From assembly GCF_016888515.1 (NCBI RefSeq), contig NZ_JAFEJK010000001.1:1087475-1151474 (forward strand): a stretch of DNA of 64,000 nucleotides, in the 5' to 3' direction. The translations under genes were made by a program, and so were the position numbers. Source of the DNA: Shimia biformata. GTDB lineage: Bacteria; Pseudomonadota; Alphaproteobacteria; Rhodobacterales; Rhodobacteraceae. Positions 52,679 to 61,126 of this stretch are shown in pieces. A model generated the notes under the pieces. It was given only the letters and a program-made list of their open reading frames with translations, ran no database searches and had not been told where the DNA came from. Positions within the stretch are counted from its first letter, which is position 1, and each line of letters opens with the position of its first letter.

Positions 52679-53122
52679 ATGTTGGACAACATGCCGCGCG
52701 GAACCATCTGCATCGAAGACATCGAAATGGGCATGTCCCGTCACCTGCGCAAAGTCGTGACCGATGAGGATATCGAAATGTTCGCCCAGGTTTCGACCGA
52801 TCGGAACCCGGTACACCTGGACGACGACTATGCCCAGGACACGATCTTCGAAGGCCGGATCGCGCACGGGATGCTGACGGCTGGCCTGATTTCGGCTGTG
52901 ATCGGTGAACAACTGCCCGGCCATGGCACCGTGTACATGGGACAGACCTTGAAATTTCTGGCGCCCGTGCGTCCGGGCGACATGGTCTATGCCGAGGTCA
53001 AGGTTGTTGACATCGACATGTCCAAGCGCCGGGTGAAACTGGACTGCCACTGTGCAGTGGACGGCAAAAAGGTGTTGATCGGTGAGGCAACCGTTCTGGC
53101 GCCCAGCCGCAAGTTCGACTGA
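52679..53122 (+). CDS. MaoC family (R)-specific enoyl-CoA hydratase-like protein
   Basis: A single hot-dog fold protein of 147 residues. The catalytic segment FAQVSTDRNPVHLDDDYAQDTIFEGRIAHGMLTAGLISAVIGEQLPGHG contains the Asp and His of MaoC/PhaJ hydratases (D...NxxH). VYMGQTLKFLAPVRPGDMVYAEVKV completes the domain. It acts on enoyl-CoA or related thioesters. The ATG at 52679 has GGAGG 6 bases upstream. It is an isolated gene after the HAD gene (103-base gap). The supply of (R)-3-hydroxyacyl-CoA is a possible role, not shown. Confidence 0.9.
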   Translation: MLDNMPRGTICIEDIEMGMSRHLRKVVTDEDIEMFAQVSTDRNPVHLDDDYAQDTIFEGRIAHGMLTAGLISAVIGEQLPGHGTVYMGQTLKFLAPVRPGDMVYAEVKVVDIDMSKRRVKLDCHCAVDGKKVLIGEATVLAPSRKFD

Positions 53123-53228
53123 TCTGATGTCACGCCGGGCCGAACGGCGCCGCAATGGGTATTTGTGACCAGTAAAAAGCCGCAAGGTCGCGCTTGATCC
53201 TGCGGCGGTTGGCGGCTACCCCTTCGCC

Positions 53229-54161
53229 ATGCGCATCATCCGCGACTACCAGTTTGTCAGTGACGCCGACAAGGGCGCCAGCGCCGCCATCGGGAATTTC
53301 GATGGCGTGCATATCGGTCATCAGTCGGTCATCGACCTGGCGCGGCGCGCGGCACCGCATGCCCCGCTGGGGGTCGTCACCTTCGAGCCCCACCCGCGCG
53401 AGTTTTTTGCTCCCGACGCGCCGCCATTCCGCCTGACCAGCGCCGAGACCCGAGCGCACCGTCTTGCCAAGCTGGGGGTCGAACGGCTTTATGAATTGCC
53501 TTTCAACGTCGCGATGTCATCGTTGTCGCCCGAACAGTTTGCCCGTGACGTGATCGCCGAGGGACTGGGGCTGGACCACGTGGTCGTGGGTGCGGATTTC
53601 CATTTTGGCAAAGGGCGGGCAGGCCGGGCCGAGGATCTTGTCCGCTTTGGCGCAGAGATGGGCTTCGGTGTCACCATCGCGCCGCTTCTGGAAAGAGGCG
53701 ACGGGCAGGTCTCGTCCACGTCGATCCGCAACGCCCTGACCGAAGGGCGCCCGCGCGACGCCGCCGCAATGCTGGGTCATTGGCACCGGATCGACGGGCC
53801 GGTGATCGGGGGCGAGCAGCGCGGCCGCGAGTTGGGGTTCCCCACCGCGAACATGTCTATCGCCGGGCTGCACCCGCCGAAGTTCGGGGTCTACGCGGTG
53901 CTGGTTGACGTGCTGGATGGCCCGCACCAAGGCAGCTATCGTGGCGCGGCCAGTTTGGGGGTGCGCCCGATGTTCGGCGGCGACGTTGCCAATATCGAAA
54001 CCTTCCTGTTCGACTTCTCGGGCGACCTTTATGGCGCGCATCTGTCGGTTGGGTTGGTCGAATTCCTGCGCCCCGAAATGATGTTCGACGGGCTCGATGC
54101 GTTGATCGCGCAGATGGATGCTGATTGCGTCCGCGCCCGCGAGATATTGGCATCAGCATGA
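53229..54161 (+). CDS. ribF: Bifunctional riboflavin kinase / FAD synthetase
   Basis: Phosphorylates riboflavin to FMN, then adenylates it to FAD. The 310-residue protein has the N-terminal nucleotidyltransferase part SAAIGNFDGVHIGHQSVI (about 17-34) with the HxGH-like motif, and VVVGADFHFGKGRAG. The kinase part holds GRELGFPTANMSIAG, with the conserved PTAN, and GVYAVLVDV. Its stop overlaps the ycgN ATG by 4 bases. It is the first gene of ribF-ycgN-ltaE. Upstream 106 bases show no clear FMN riboswitch. Confidence 0.95.
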   Translation: MRIIRDYQFVSDADKGASAAIGNFDGVHIGHQSVIDLARRAAPHAPLGVVTFEPHPREFFAPDAPPFRLTSAETRAHRLAKLGVERLYELPFNVAMSSLSPEQFARDVIAEGLGLDHVVVGADFHFGKGRAGRAEDLVRFGAEMGFGVTIAPLLERGDGQVSSTSIRNALTEGRPRDAAAMLGHWHRIDGPVIGGEQRGRELGFPTANMSIAGLHPPKFGVYAVLVDVLDGPHQGSYRGAASLGVRPMFGGDVANIETFLFDFSGDLYGAHLSVGLVEFLRPEMMFDGLDALIAQMDADCVRAREILASA

Positions 54162-54631
54162 AGAAAGACCCGATCGAGCGTGATGGTCTGGGCAAGCGGT
54201 TTTGGGAACGAAAACGCCTTGACCAGATGTCGGAAAAGGAATGGGAAGCCCTGTGTGACGGCTGCGGTAAATGCTGTCTCAACAAGCTTGAGGACGAGGA
54301 TACTGGTGAGGTCGCGTTGACCCGTGTCGCCTGTCGGCTGCTTGACGATTCCACCTGCCGCTGTGTGCAATACGATATCCGGCACCAGTTCGTGCCGGAA
54401 TGTATCGTGCTGAAGCCCGACAACCTGGACACCCACGCCTATTGGATGCCACGCACCTGTGCCTATCGTCTGCTTTGGCAGGGCAAGCCATTGTTTGACT
54501 GGCACCCGCTGATCTCGGGTGATCCAGAAAGCGTACATCGCGCCGGGATTTCCATCCGCCACCGCACGGTGTCCGAATTCGAGACCCCCGAGGATGAATG
54601 GGAAGACCATATCATTGAGGAGCCGACCTGA
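54158..54631 (+). CDS. YcgN family (UPF0260) cysteine-cluster protein
   Basis: A 157-residue protein with a characteristic Cys array: LCDGCGKCCLNKLEDE (three Cys in CxxCxxCC form), then ACRLLDDSTCRCVQYDIR and a final Cys in VPECIVLKPDN. This matches YcgN/UPF0260, thought to bind metal, function unknown. The ATG at 54158 overlaps the ribF stop (ATGA), and its TGA overlaps the ltaE ATG by 1 base, so the three genes are coupled. A link with flavin or PLP enzymes is not established. Confidence 0.92.
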   Translation: MKKDPIERDGLGKRFWERKRLDQMSEKEWEALCDGCGKCCLNKLEDEDTGEVALTRVACRLLDDSTCRCVQYDIRHQFVPECIVLKPDNLDTHAYWMPRTCAYRLLWQGKPLFDWHPLISGDPESVHRAGISIRHRTVSEFETPEDEWEDHIIEEPT

Positions 54632-55677
54632 TGTTCTTTGCTTCTGACAATTCCGGCCCGGCGCACCCGTCCGTCATGGACGCGGTGATGGCTGCGAACA
54701 GCGGTTTTGCAAAGGCGTATGGTGCCGATCCCCTGATGGATCAAGTCCGGGCCCGCATCCGCGAGGTTTTCGAGGCGCCCGAGGCGGCGGTTTATCTTGT
54801 GGCAACCGGGACGGCGGCAAATGCGCTGTCGCTGGGAACACTGTGTCAGCCGTTCGAAACCGTATTCTGCTCGCCCGTGGCGCATATCCACGAGGACGAG
54901 TGCAATGCACCCGAGTTCTATACCGGCGGCGCCAAGCTGACGCTGGTCGGGACCGGCGACAAGATGACTCCGGATGCCCTGCGTCAGGCGATCTGCAAAG
55001 AGGAAAACCGTGGCGTGCATGGACCTCAGCGCGGCCCGGTCTCGATTACTCAGGTGACCGAGCGCGGAACGATCTATACGCTCGACGAGTTGCGCGCCCT
55101 TTGTGCGGTGGCCAAGGAATACGATTTGTCAGTGCAGCTTGACGGTGCGCGGTTTGCAAACGCACTGGTCGCTTTGGATTGCTCACCGGCAGACATGACT
55201 TGGAAAGCCGGGGTGGACGTTGTGTGCTTTGGCGGTACGAAAAACGGCTGCCTTGGAGTCGAGGCGGTAATCTTCTTCGATCCTGCCAAGGCGTGGGAGT
55301 TTGAGTTGCGCCGCAAACGTGGGGCGCATTTGTTTTCAAAGCACCGCTATTTGTCCGCGCAGATGGCGGGGTATCTGAACGAAGATGCCTGGCTGGACTG
55401 TGCCCGCAGCGCCAACGCCAAATGTGCGCGGTTGGTCGAAGGCCTGAAGTCGGTGCCGGGCGTCACTTTCATGTATGAACCCCAGGCGAACATCGTCTTT
55501 TTTGCCATGCCCCGAGTGGCTCACAAGCGCCTGTTTGCGGCGGGTGCAGTTTACCACATCTGGTCGGGGTCACTGGAAGGCGATGATCCGGGCGAACCGG
55601 TGGAGGCGAGGCTGGTTTGCGACTGGTCGATCCCGGATGACGAGATCGACCGCTTCCTCGAGCTTGCGCGGGGCTGA
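54631..55677 (+). CDS. ltaE: Low-specificity threonine aldolase
   Basis: PLP enzyme of 348 residues that cleaves threonine or allo-threonine to glycine and acetaldehyde. Segments: FFASDNSGPAHPSVMDAV, VATGTAANALSLGTLCQPFETVFCSPVAHIHEDE with the active-site His, QLDGARFANALVAL with the PLP-binding Asp, and the PLP Lys204 in VCFGGTKNGCLGVEAV. Its ATG shares one base with the ycgN stop. It ends the ribF-ycgN-ltaE cluster, closed by a terminator just after the stop. An L- or D- preference cannot be read from this. Confidence 0.93.
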   Translation: MFFASDNSGPAHPSVMDAVMAANSGFAKAYGADPLMDQVRARIREVFEAPEAAVYLVATGTAANALSLGTLCQPFETVFCSPVAHIHEDECNAPEFYTGGAKLTLVGTGDKMTPDALRQAICKEENRGVHGPQRGPVSITQVTERGTIYTLDELRALCAVAKEYDLSVQLDGARFANALVALDCSPADMTWKAGVDVVCFGGTKNGCLGVEAVIFFDPAKAWEFELRRKRGAHLFSKHRYLSAQMAGYLNEDAWLDCARSANAKCARLVEGLKSVPGVTFMYEPQANIVFFAMPRVAHKRLFAAGAVYHIWSGSLEGDDPGEPVEARLVCDWSIPDDEIDRFLELARG

Positions 55678-55678
55678 C

Positions 55679-55711
55679 AAAAAAACGGCGCTCGGAAGGG
55701 CGCCGTTTTTC
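55679..55711. terminator. Bidirectional terminator between ltaE and the MORN gene
   Basis: AAAACGGCGCTC and GGGCGCCGTTTT form a stem around GGAA with one G-U pair, with A-rich and T-rich flanks, so it can end transcription from either convergent gene. Confidence 0.9.
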
Positions 55712-55731
55712 ATTGATGGACGGCGTGATCC

Positions 55732-57132
55732 CTAGTTCTGCACCAGCGCACCGTTTTCCCAGTTGCCGTTCTGCTCTTCACCGCTGGCATAGCGCATGGT
55801 GCCTTCGCCCTGCCGCTTGCCGGCCTTGAACGTGCCTTCGTAGACATCGCCATTGGCATAGGTTGCGACACCCATGCCGCTGATCTCTCCGGCTTTCCAT
55901 TCGCCGGCATATTTGAATCCGTCAGGCATCACGATCTCGCCGATGCCTTCGCGCTGTCCGTTGACGAAATTGCCGGTGTAGACGGTGCCATCGGGATAGG
56001 TCGCGGTGCCAAGTCCGTGGCGCTGGCCGTTCTGCCAATCGCCGTCATAGCGATAGCCATCGGCATAGGTCATCACCCCGCGACCGTGGTTCTTGGCATC
56101 CTTGAACTCGCCCTCATAGACCAGCCCGTTTGCATAGGTCGCGCGGCCAAGGCCATTGATGACGCCGTCCTGCCATTCGCCTTCATAGACGGAACCGTCG
56201 GGATAGGTGATCTTGCCCACACCGTCCGCAAGATCGGCGCGAAACTGGCCTTCATAGACCGAGCCGTCAGGATAGGTCACGATGCCTTCGCCGTCGATGC
56301 GGCCTGCCACCCAGGACCCGACATAGACATAGCCGTCGGCCCCCGTGAACGTGCCCATGCCGTGGCGTTTGTCATCCGCAAACTCGCCCTCATAGACATC
56401 ACCGTTTGCATAGACGACCTTGCCCTTGCCCTGACGCTGACCGGCCACAAGCGTGCCTTCGTACTGGTCGCCATTGGGTTGCGTCAGCATTCCGATGCCG
56501 TGGATTTGGCCGGCCTGCCACTCGCCTTCGTAAACCAGACCGTCAGGCATGGTCAGGACACCGCGCCCCTCGCGTTCTCCGGCGGCGATGGCGCCGACAT
56601 ATTTTGCGCCATCGGGATAGGTGATTTCACCTTCACCCTCTTTCACGCCATTGACCCAGTCGCCCTGGTAGACATACCCGCCGGGGCTGGTCATCGTGCC
56701 TTTGCCGTGGTGCATGGCGTTCTGGAACGCGCCCTCATAACGGACCCCGTTGGCATAGATCGCAACGCCGTTTCCGGTGATCTTGCCGTCAGTCCAGTCA
56801 CCTTCATAGGTGCCGCCGTCGGTGAAAGTGATTTTGCCGATACCATGAGGTTTGCCCTTGGCGAACTCGCCCTCATAGACCGAGCCGTTGGGGAAACGCG
56901 CCATGCCGAGGCCGCGAATTTCGCCTTCGACCCACTCGCCGGTGTATTCATAGCCGTTGGGCAGGCGATAGGTGCCCTGACCGTGTTGCAGGCCCCCTTT
57001 GAAGGTGCCTTCATAAACACCGCCATCATCGTATTGCTTGGTCAGGACCTCGTCGCCCTGTGCTATGGCCGCGCTGCCAAGCGCGCCGGCCGCGACAAGC
57101 GTCACGAGCGAAAATCTGGTACGTCTGCTCAT
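55732..57132 (-). CDS. MORN-repeat protein, exported
   Basis: A 466-residue protein of 18 full tandem MORN repeats plus a partial one (GEEQNGNWENG). Each repeat is 23 residues (69 bases), pattern GxxYxGxxxxGxxxGxGxxxxxx, for example GSVYEGEFAKGKPHG. It begins with a short N-terminus and signal-like hydrophobic segment (TLVAAGALGSAAIAQG), so export is likely. MORN repeats form a beta-strand array that binds lipids or proteins. The ATG at 57132 is chosen because GGGGAAAGAG precedes it; the frame is open 31 codons further upstream. The function is unknown. The repeat DNA is regular enough to invite slippage or recombination. Confidence 0.9.
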   Translation of the reverse strand: MSRRTRFSLVTLVAAGALGSAAIAQGDEVLTKQYDDGGVYEGTFKGGLQHGQGTYRLPNGYEYTGEWVEGEIRGLGMARFPNGSVYEGEFAKGKPHGIGKITFTDGGTYEGDWTDGKITGNGVAIYANGVRYEGAFQNAMHHGKGTMTSPGGYVYQGDWVNGVKEGEGEITYPDGAKYVGAIAAGEREGRGVLTMPDGLVYEGEWQAGQIHGIGMLTQPNGDQYEGTLVAGQRQGKGKVVYANGDVYEGEFADDKRHGMGTFTGADGYVYVGSWVAGRIDGEGIVTYPDGSVYEGQFRADLADGVGKITYPDGSVYEGEWQDGVINGLGRATYANGLVYEGEFKDAKNHGRGVMTYADGYRYDGDWQNGQRHGLGTATYPDGTVYTGNFVNGQREGIGEIVMPDGFKYAGEWKAGEISGMGVATYANGDVYEGTFKAGKRQGEGTMRYASGEEQNGNWENGALVQN

Positions 57133-57299
57133 TCTCTTTCCCCGTGGGTCCCACGCTGTCCGGTTTTCCGGTTTCATGGCGAAAGTTAAATCACGGGAGG
57201 CCAAGGGGCAACGCCTTTCGGCCATAAGTCCTTTCCCCCCGCCGCCAATCTGCTACATCTGCGCCCTGATTGTAGTCACGTGATGCGACGGAGAGCAGC

Positions 57300-58958
57300 A
57301 TGGCAGACCGTTTTCGGCTGACGCTGGCCCAGGCCAACCCGGTGATGGGCGATATCGAAGGCAACGCACAAAAGGCGCTGTCGGTCTGGACCGAGGCGCG
57401 CGACGCCGGTGCTGACCTCGTGGCTTTCCCCGAGATGTTCATTCTTGGCTACAACCCGCAGGATCTGGTGATGAAACCCGCCGTGCAGGCGGCGGCACTG
57501 GCGCGGATCAAGGCACTGGCAGAGGAAACCGCAGATGGCCCGGCAATGGCAATCGGTGGCCCGTTTGCCGAGGGTGACAAGCTGTTCAACGCCTATTTCA
57601 TCCTCAACAAAGGCCGGATCGTCTCGACCCAGCTGAAACACCACCTGCCCAATTACACCGTTTTTGACGAGGTGCGGCTGTTCGACAGCGGACCGCTGGG
57701 CGGGCCGTATGCGATTGGAAACACCCGCATCGGGTCGCCGATCTGCGAGGATGCCTGGTTCGAGGACGTGCCCGAGACTCTGGCCGAGACCGGCGCCGAA
57801 TTCCTGCTGGTGCCCAACGGATCGCCCTATTACCGCGACAAGTTCGACCGCCGCATGAACCACATGGTCGCGCGCGTGGTCGAAACGGGGTTGCCGCTGG
57901 TCTATCTCAACATGGTCGGCGGGCAGGATGACCAGGTCTTTGACGGTGGTTCATTCGTCCTGAATCCCGGCGGACAATTGGCGGTGCAGCTGCCCGTTTT
58001 CGACGAGGTCACGGCCCATGTCGATTTCATTCGCACCGATGACGGCTGGCGTTGCGAAGACGGCCCCAAGGCGGTTCTGCCTGCCGGTGAGGAACAGGAT
58101 TACCGGGTCTGTGTCGAAGCCTTGCGCGACTACATGGGCAAGACCGGGTTCAAGAAGGTTCTACTGGGGCTTTCGGGCGGCATCGACTCGGCCTTGGTTG
58201 CAACGATCGCGGTTGACGCGCTTGGGTCGGAGAACGTGCGCTGCGTGATGCTGCCATCTGAATACACGTCGCAAGGGTCGCTCGATGACGCCAAGGACAT
58301 CGCCGAACGGCTTGGCGTGCGTTATGACTTCGTGCCGATCTCGGAAGGCCGTGCTGCGATCACCAACACGCTTGCGCCGTTGTTTGAAGGAACCCAGCCC
58401 GACATCACCGAAGAAAACATCCAGTCCCGCCTTCGCGGGCTTCTTCTGATGGCGCTGTCCAACAAGTTCGGCGAGATGCTTTTGACCACCGGAAACAAGT
58501 CCGAAGTGGCGGTGGGCTATGCCACGATCTATGGCGACATGGCGGGCGGATACAACCCGATCAAGGACATGTACAAAACGCGGGTGTTTGAGACCTCGCG
58601 CTGGCGCAACGAGACCCATCGCGACTGGATGATGGGCCCGAAGGGTGAGGTGATCCCCGTCTCGATCATCGAGAAACCCCCTTCAGCCGAGCTGCGCCCG
58701 GACCAGAAAGACGAGGATTCGCTTCCGCCCTATGACGAGTTGGACGCCATCCTGACCATGCTGGTCGATCAGGAAAAATCTGTGGCCGATTGTGTTGCCG
58801 CCGGATTTGACCGTGACACGGTGAAACGGGTCGAGCATCTGCTTTATATCAGCGAATACAAACGGTTCCAGTCGGCCCCCGGCGCGCGCCTGTCGAAAAA
58901 GGCGTTCTGGCTGGACCGGCGCTATCCCATTGTCAACAGGTGGCGCGACCCCAGCTGA
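57300..58958 (+). CDS. nadE: Glutamine-dependent NAD+ synthetase
   Basis: The 552-residue enzyme converts nicotinic acid adenine dinucleotide to NAD with glutamine as the amide donor. The N-terminal nitrilase-type glutaminase has the triad E45 (VAFPEMF), K113 (LKHHLPNYTVFDE) and C149 (GSPICEDAW). The synthetase part begins VLLGLSGGIDSALVATIAVDALG with the P-loop SGGIDS (292-297), then LLTTGNKSEVAVGYATIYGDMAGGYNPIKD. The start is 168 bases from the divergent MORN gene. The DMT permease gene follows 23 bases after the stop. Confidence 0.97.
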   Translation: MADRFRLTLAQANPVMGDIEGNAQKALSVWTEARDAGADLVAFPEMFILGYNPQDLVMKPAVQAAALARIKALAEETADGPAMAIGGPFAEGDKLFNAYFILNKGRIVSTQLKHHLPNYTVFDEVRLFDSGPLGGPYAIGNTRIGSPICEDAWFEDVPETLAETGAEFLLVPNGSPYYRDKFDRRMNHMVARVVETGLPLVYLNMVGGQDDQVFDGGSFVLNPGGQLAVQLPVFDEVTAHVDFIRTDDGWRCEDGPKAVLPAGEEQDYRVCVEALRDYMGKTGFKKVLLGLSGGIDSALVATIAVDALGSENVRCVMLPSEYTSQGSLDDAKDIAERLGVRYDFVPISEGRAAITNTLAPLFEGTQPDITEENIQSRLRGLLLMALSNKFGEMLLTTGNKSEVAVGYATIYGDMAGGYNPIKDMYKTRVFETSRWRNETHRDWMMGPKGEVIPVSIIEKPPSAELRPDQKDEDSLPPYDELDAILTMLVDQEKSVADCVAAGFDRDTVKRVEHLLYISEYKRFQSAPGARLSKKAFWLDRRYPIVNRWRDPS

Positions 58959-58981
58959 ACAAATCGAAAAGGAAGGCAGCG

Positions 58982-59812
58982 ATGCGCCTGTTTCTGCTAA
59001 CTGCGCTGACCATGGCCGCATTCGCTGCGAACTCGGTCCTGAACCGCGCGGCGCTGGCGGGCGCGGGGTTTGACGCGGTTGGCTTTGCGACGCTGCGGCT
59101 GATCTCGGGCTCGGCGGCGCTGGCGGTGATCGTCGCGATCCAGCAAAAGAGGATTGCCATTGGCGGCGGACGTCGGGCGGTCGGGGTCACGATGCTGCTT
59201 CTCTATCTTTTCGGTTTCTCGCTTGCCTATCGCGACCTAGATGCGGGCTTGGGCGCGCTGATCCTGTTTGGCACGGTGCAGGTGACCATGCTGGGCGTCG
59301 CCGCCCGAACAGAAGGGTTGCGGGCGATGCAGTGGATTGGGGCAGCGTTGGCATTCTGTGGGCTGGTGTGGCTGTTGTGGCCTTCTGAAAAGGTGGCAAT
59401 CTCAATCCCGCATGCGCTGTTCATGGTCGCCGCCGGGATTGGCTGGGGTGTCTATTCTCTGACCGGGCGACAGGAAACCGACGCAACGCAAGGGACAGCG
59501 ATGAATTTCGTGCTGGCCATTCCTGTCGCACTGACCCTGTGGTGGGGGCTTGGGGGTGGTCTGCCAACGACCGCGCAGGCGGCGCTGCTGGCAATCCTGT
59601 CGGGAGTGGTCACCTCGGGTATGGGTTATGCGCTGTGGTATGCGATCATCCCCGCGCTTGGTCCGGGGCGCGCAGCGGTGGCGCAATTGACTGTGCCGGT
59701 GATCGCGACGATCGGCGGTGTTTTGTTTCTGGCCGAGGCCGTCACGCCGCAGCTTCTGGCTGCCGGGGTGGTGGTTTTGGGCGGGGTGGCACTGTCGCTG
59801 TCCCGGCGCTAG
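58982..59812 (+). CDS. EamA/DMT superfamily permease
   Basis: A 276-residue inner-membrane protein with about ten hydrophobic segments in two EamA halves (LTALTMAAFAANSVLNRAALAG and HALFMVAAGIGWGVYSLTG begin each half). DMT exporters move small molecules such as amino acids, nucleobases or drugs. The ATG at 58982 follows AAGGAAGG, and it begins 23 bases after nadE, so it may be in one operon. The in-frame ATG 14 codons earlier overlaps nadE. Its substrate is unknown, and its tie to NAD metabolism is by position only. Confidence 0.88.
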   Translation: MRLFLLTALTMAAFAANSVLNRAALAGAGFDAVGFATLRLISGSAALAVIVAIQQKRIAIGGGRRAVGVTMLLLYLFGFSLAYRDLDAGLGALILFGTVQVTMLGVAARTEGLRAMQWIGAALAFCGLVWLLWPSEKVAISIPHALFMVAAGIGWGVYSLTGRQETDATQGTAMNFVLAIPVALTLWWGLGGGLPTTAQAALLAILSGVVTSGMGYALWYAIIPALGPGRAAVAQLTVPVIATIGGVLFLAEAVTPQLLAAGVVVLGGVALSLSRR

Positions 59813-59816
59813 CCGC

Positions 59817-60287
59817 TCACCACAGCGCGGGGCCATTTGACGGCTTCACCATGATTTCCAGCGGGTCATATCCCATGCCCCGACCAAAGGCGACATCGGC
59901 CAGAGAGCCGGGCTTGTGCGGCAATGCTGCCAGTTCGTCTCGCGTCACAAAACGCCGCTTTGTCACCACCGCCTCGGGGTCGCGCCAACCCCTGTCCAGC
60001 CGACCGTCCAGAACGGAACAGCGAAAAAACACCTCGACCTGATGAAAGCCGGTTTCAGGGTTGTGAAACTCGTTTACCAAGCAGGGCGGGCCGACACGAA
60101 TGGTCAGGCCGGTTTCCTCATGCACCTCACGCGCGAGGTTCTCAGGCAACGACGTGCCGGTCTCGACGCCACCGCCGGGCAGGCACCAAAGATCGCCGCG
60201 CCCATCGGGAAAGGCATTAACCACCAGCAGGCGGTCCTGGTCCACAATCACTGCGCGCACGGCAAGCCTTGGCGGTCTGGGCGTCAT
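59817..60287 (-). CDS. NUDIX hydrolase
   Basis: A 156-residue pyrophosphohydrolase with the Nudix box GGGVETGTSLPENLAREVHEETGL (about residues 39-62), matching GX5EX7REUXEEXGU. It cleaves nucleoside diphosphates linked to another moiety. The ATG at 60287 is preferred: AAGGA lies 8 bases before it, whereas the ATG at 60308 has its ribosome-binding site too close. It is convergent with the DMT permease gene, with a gap of only 4 bases, and divergent from the hydrolase gene. Confidence 0.9.
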   Translation of the reverse strand: MTPRPPRLAVRAVIVDQDRLLVVNAFPDGRGDLWCLPGGGVETGTSLPENLAREVHEETGLTIRVGPPCLVNEFHNPETGFHQVEVFFRCSVLDGRLDRGWRDPEAVVTKRRFVTRDELAALPHKPGSLADVAFGRGMGYDPLEIMVKPSNGPALW

Positions 60288-60349
60288 TGCGCCATTCCTT
60301 TGCGTCATTTCCCCTTTTGTAAGCCAGCGCTTGGGCTTATCTCAAGGAC

Positions 60350-61126
60350 ATGCGCGCGTTTGCCCTTCTTCTTGCTTTTCTGCCACTACCGGCCATGGCC
60401 GATTGCGTGGTGTTGCTGCACGGGCTGGCGCGGACGGAAAACTCATTTGCTATCATGGAACTTGCGCTGGAAGAGGCGGGATACCGCGTGATCCGGCCGG
60501 GATATGAGTCAACAACCGACAAGGTCGAGAACCTCGTCGCGCCAACACTTCCGGCAGCGCAGGAGGCGTGCCAGCTGGAACCGGGTGAGAAACTGCATTT
60601 CGTGACCCATTCCATGGGGGGCATCCTCGTCCGGCAATGGTTGACGGACACGCGCCCAGAGGCGTTGGGCCGGGTTGTGATGCTGGGGCCACCGAACCAG
60701 GGCTCCGAGTTGGTCGATGTACTGGGTGACCTTGAAGTCTTTGAGTGGCTGAACGGTCCGGCGGGGATGCAGCTTGGCACGGACGGGCTACCACGTCGAT
60801 TGCCGCCGGTGGATTATGAAGTCGGGGTGATCGCCGGGAACCGGTCACTCAATCCGTTCTTCTCTGGCCTGATCGAAGGGCCAGATGATGGGAAGGTCTC
60901 GGTTGCGTCGACCCGCGTGGCGGGCATGGCGGACCATATCGTTCTTCCTGTCACCCATACATTCATGATGAATAACCCGGTGGTGATCGGCGAAGTTGTG
61001 TATTTCCTTCAGCATGGACATTTCCATCACCATCTCAGCTGGTCGGACGTGATGTTCTGGCTCGGTGGCGAAGAGATCGGTCAGGACACTTGTGCGCTGG
61101 GCCTGTGCCGGCAGAAGGAACCGTGA
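60350..61126 (+). CDS. Exported alpha/beta hydrolase (lipase-like)
   Basis: A 258-residue hydrolase. A signal peptide ([17 protein letters not shown]) precedes the fold: [28 protein letters not shown] (oxyanion HG), [15 protein letters not shown] with the nucleophile Ser in HSMGG, and [19 protein letters not shown]-terminal [10 protein letters not shown] holds the likely catalytic His. This matches lipase/esterase-type hydrolases. Its stop overlaps the phnM ATG by one base (TGATG at 61124-61128), so translation is coupled. A possible role is to release a phosphorus-containing lipid moiety for PhnM, which is only a guess. Confidence 0.85.
   Translation: MRAFALLLAFLPLPAMADCVVLLHGLARTENSFAIMELALEEAGYRVIRPGYESTTDKVENLVAPTLPAAQEACQLEPGEKLHFVTHSMGGILVRQWLTDTRPEALGRVVMLGPPNQGSELVDVLGDLEVFEWLNGPAGMQLGTDGLPRRLPPVDYEVGVIAGNRSLNPFFSGLIEGPDDGKVSVASTRVAGMADHIVLPVTHTFMMNNPVVIGEVVYFLQHGHFHHHLSWSDVMFWLGGEEIGQDTCALGLCRQKEP

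Noticed and set aside
56017..57189. Plus-strand open frame of 390 codons
   Set aside because: Antisense of the MORN repeats; its apparent periodicity is only the 69-base repeat read backwards.
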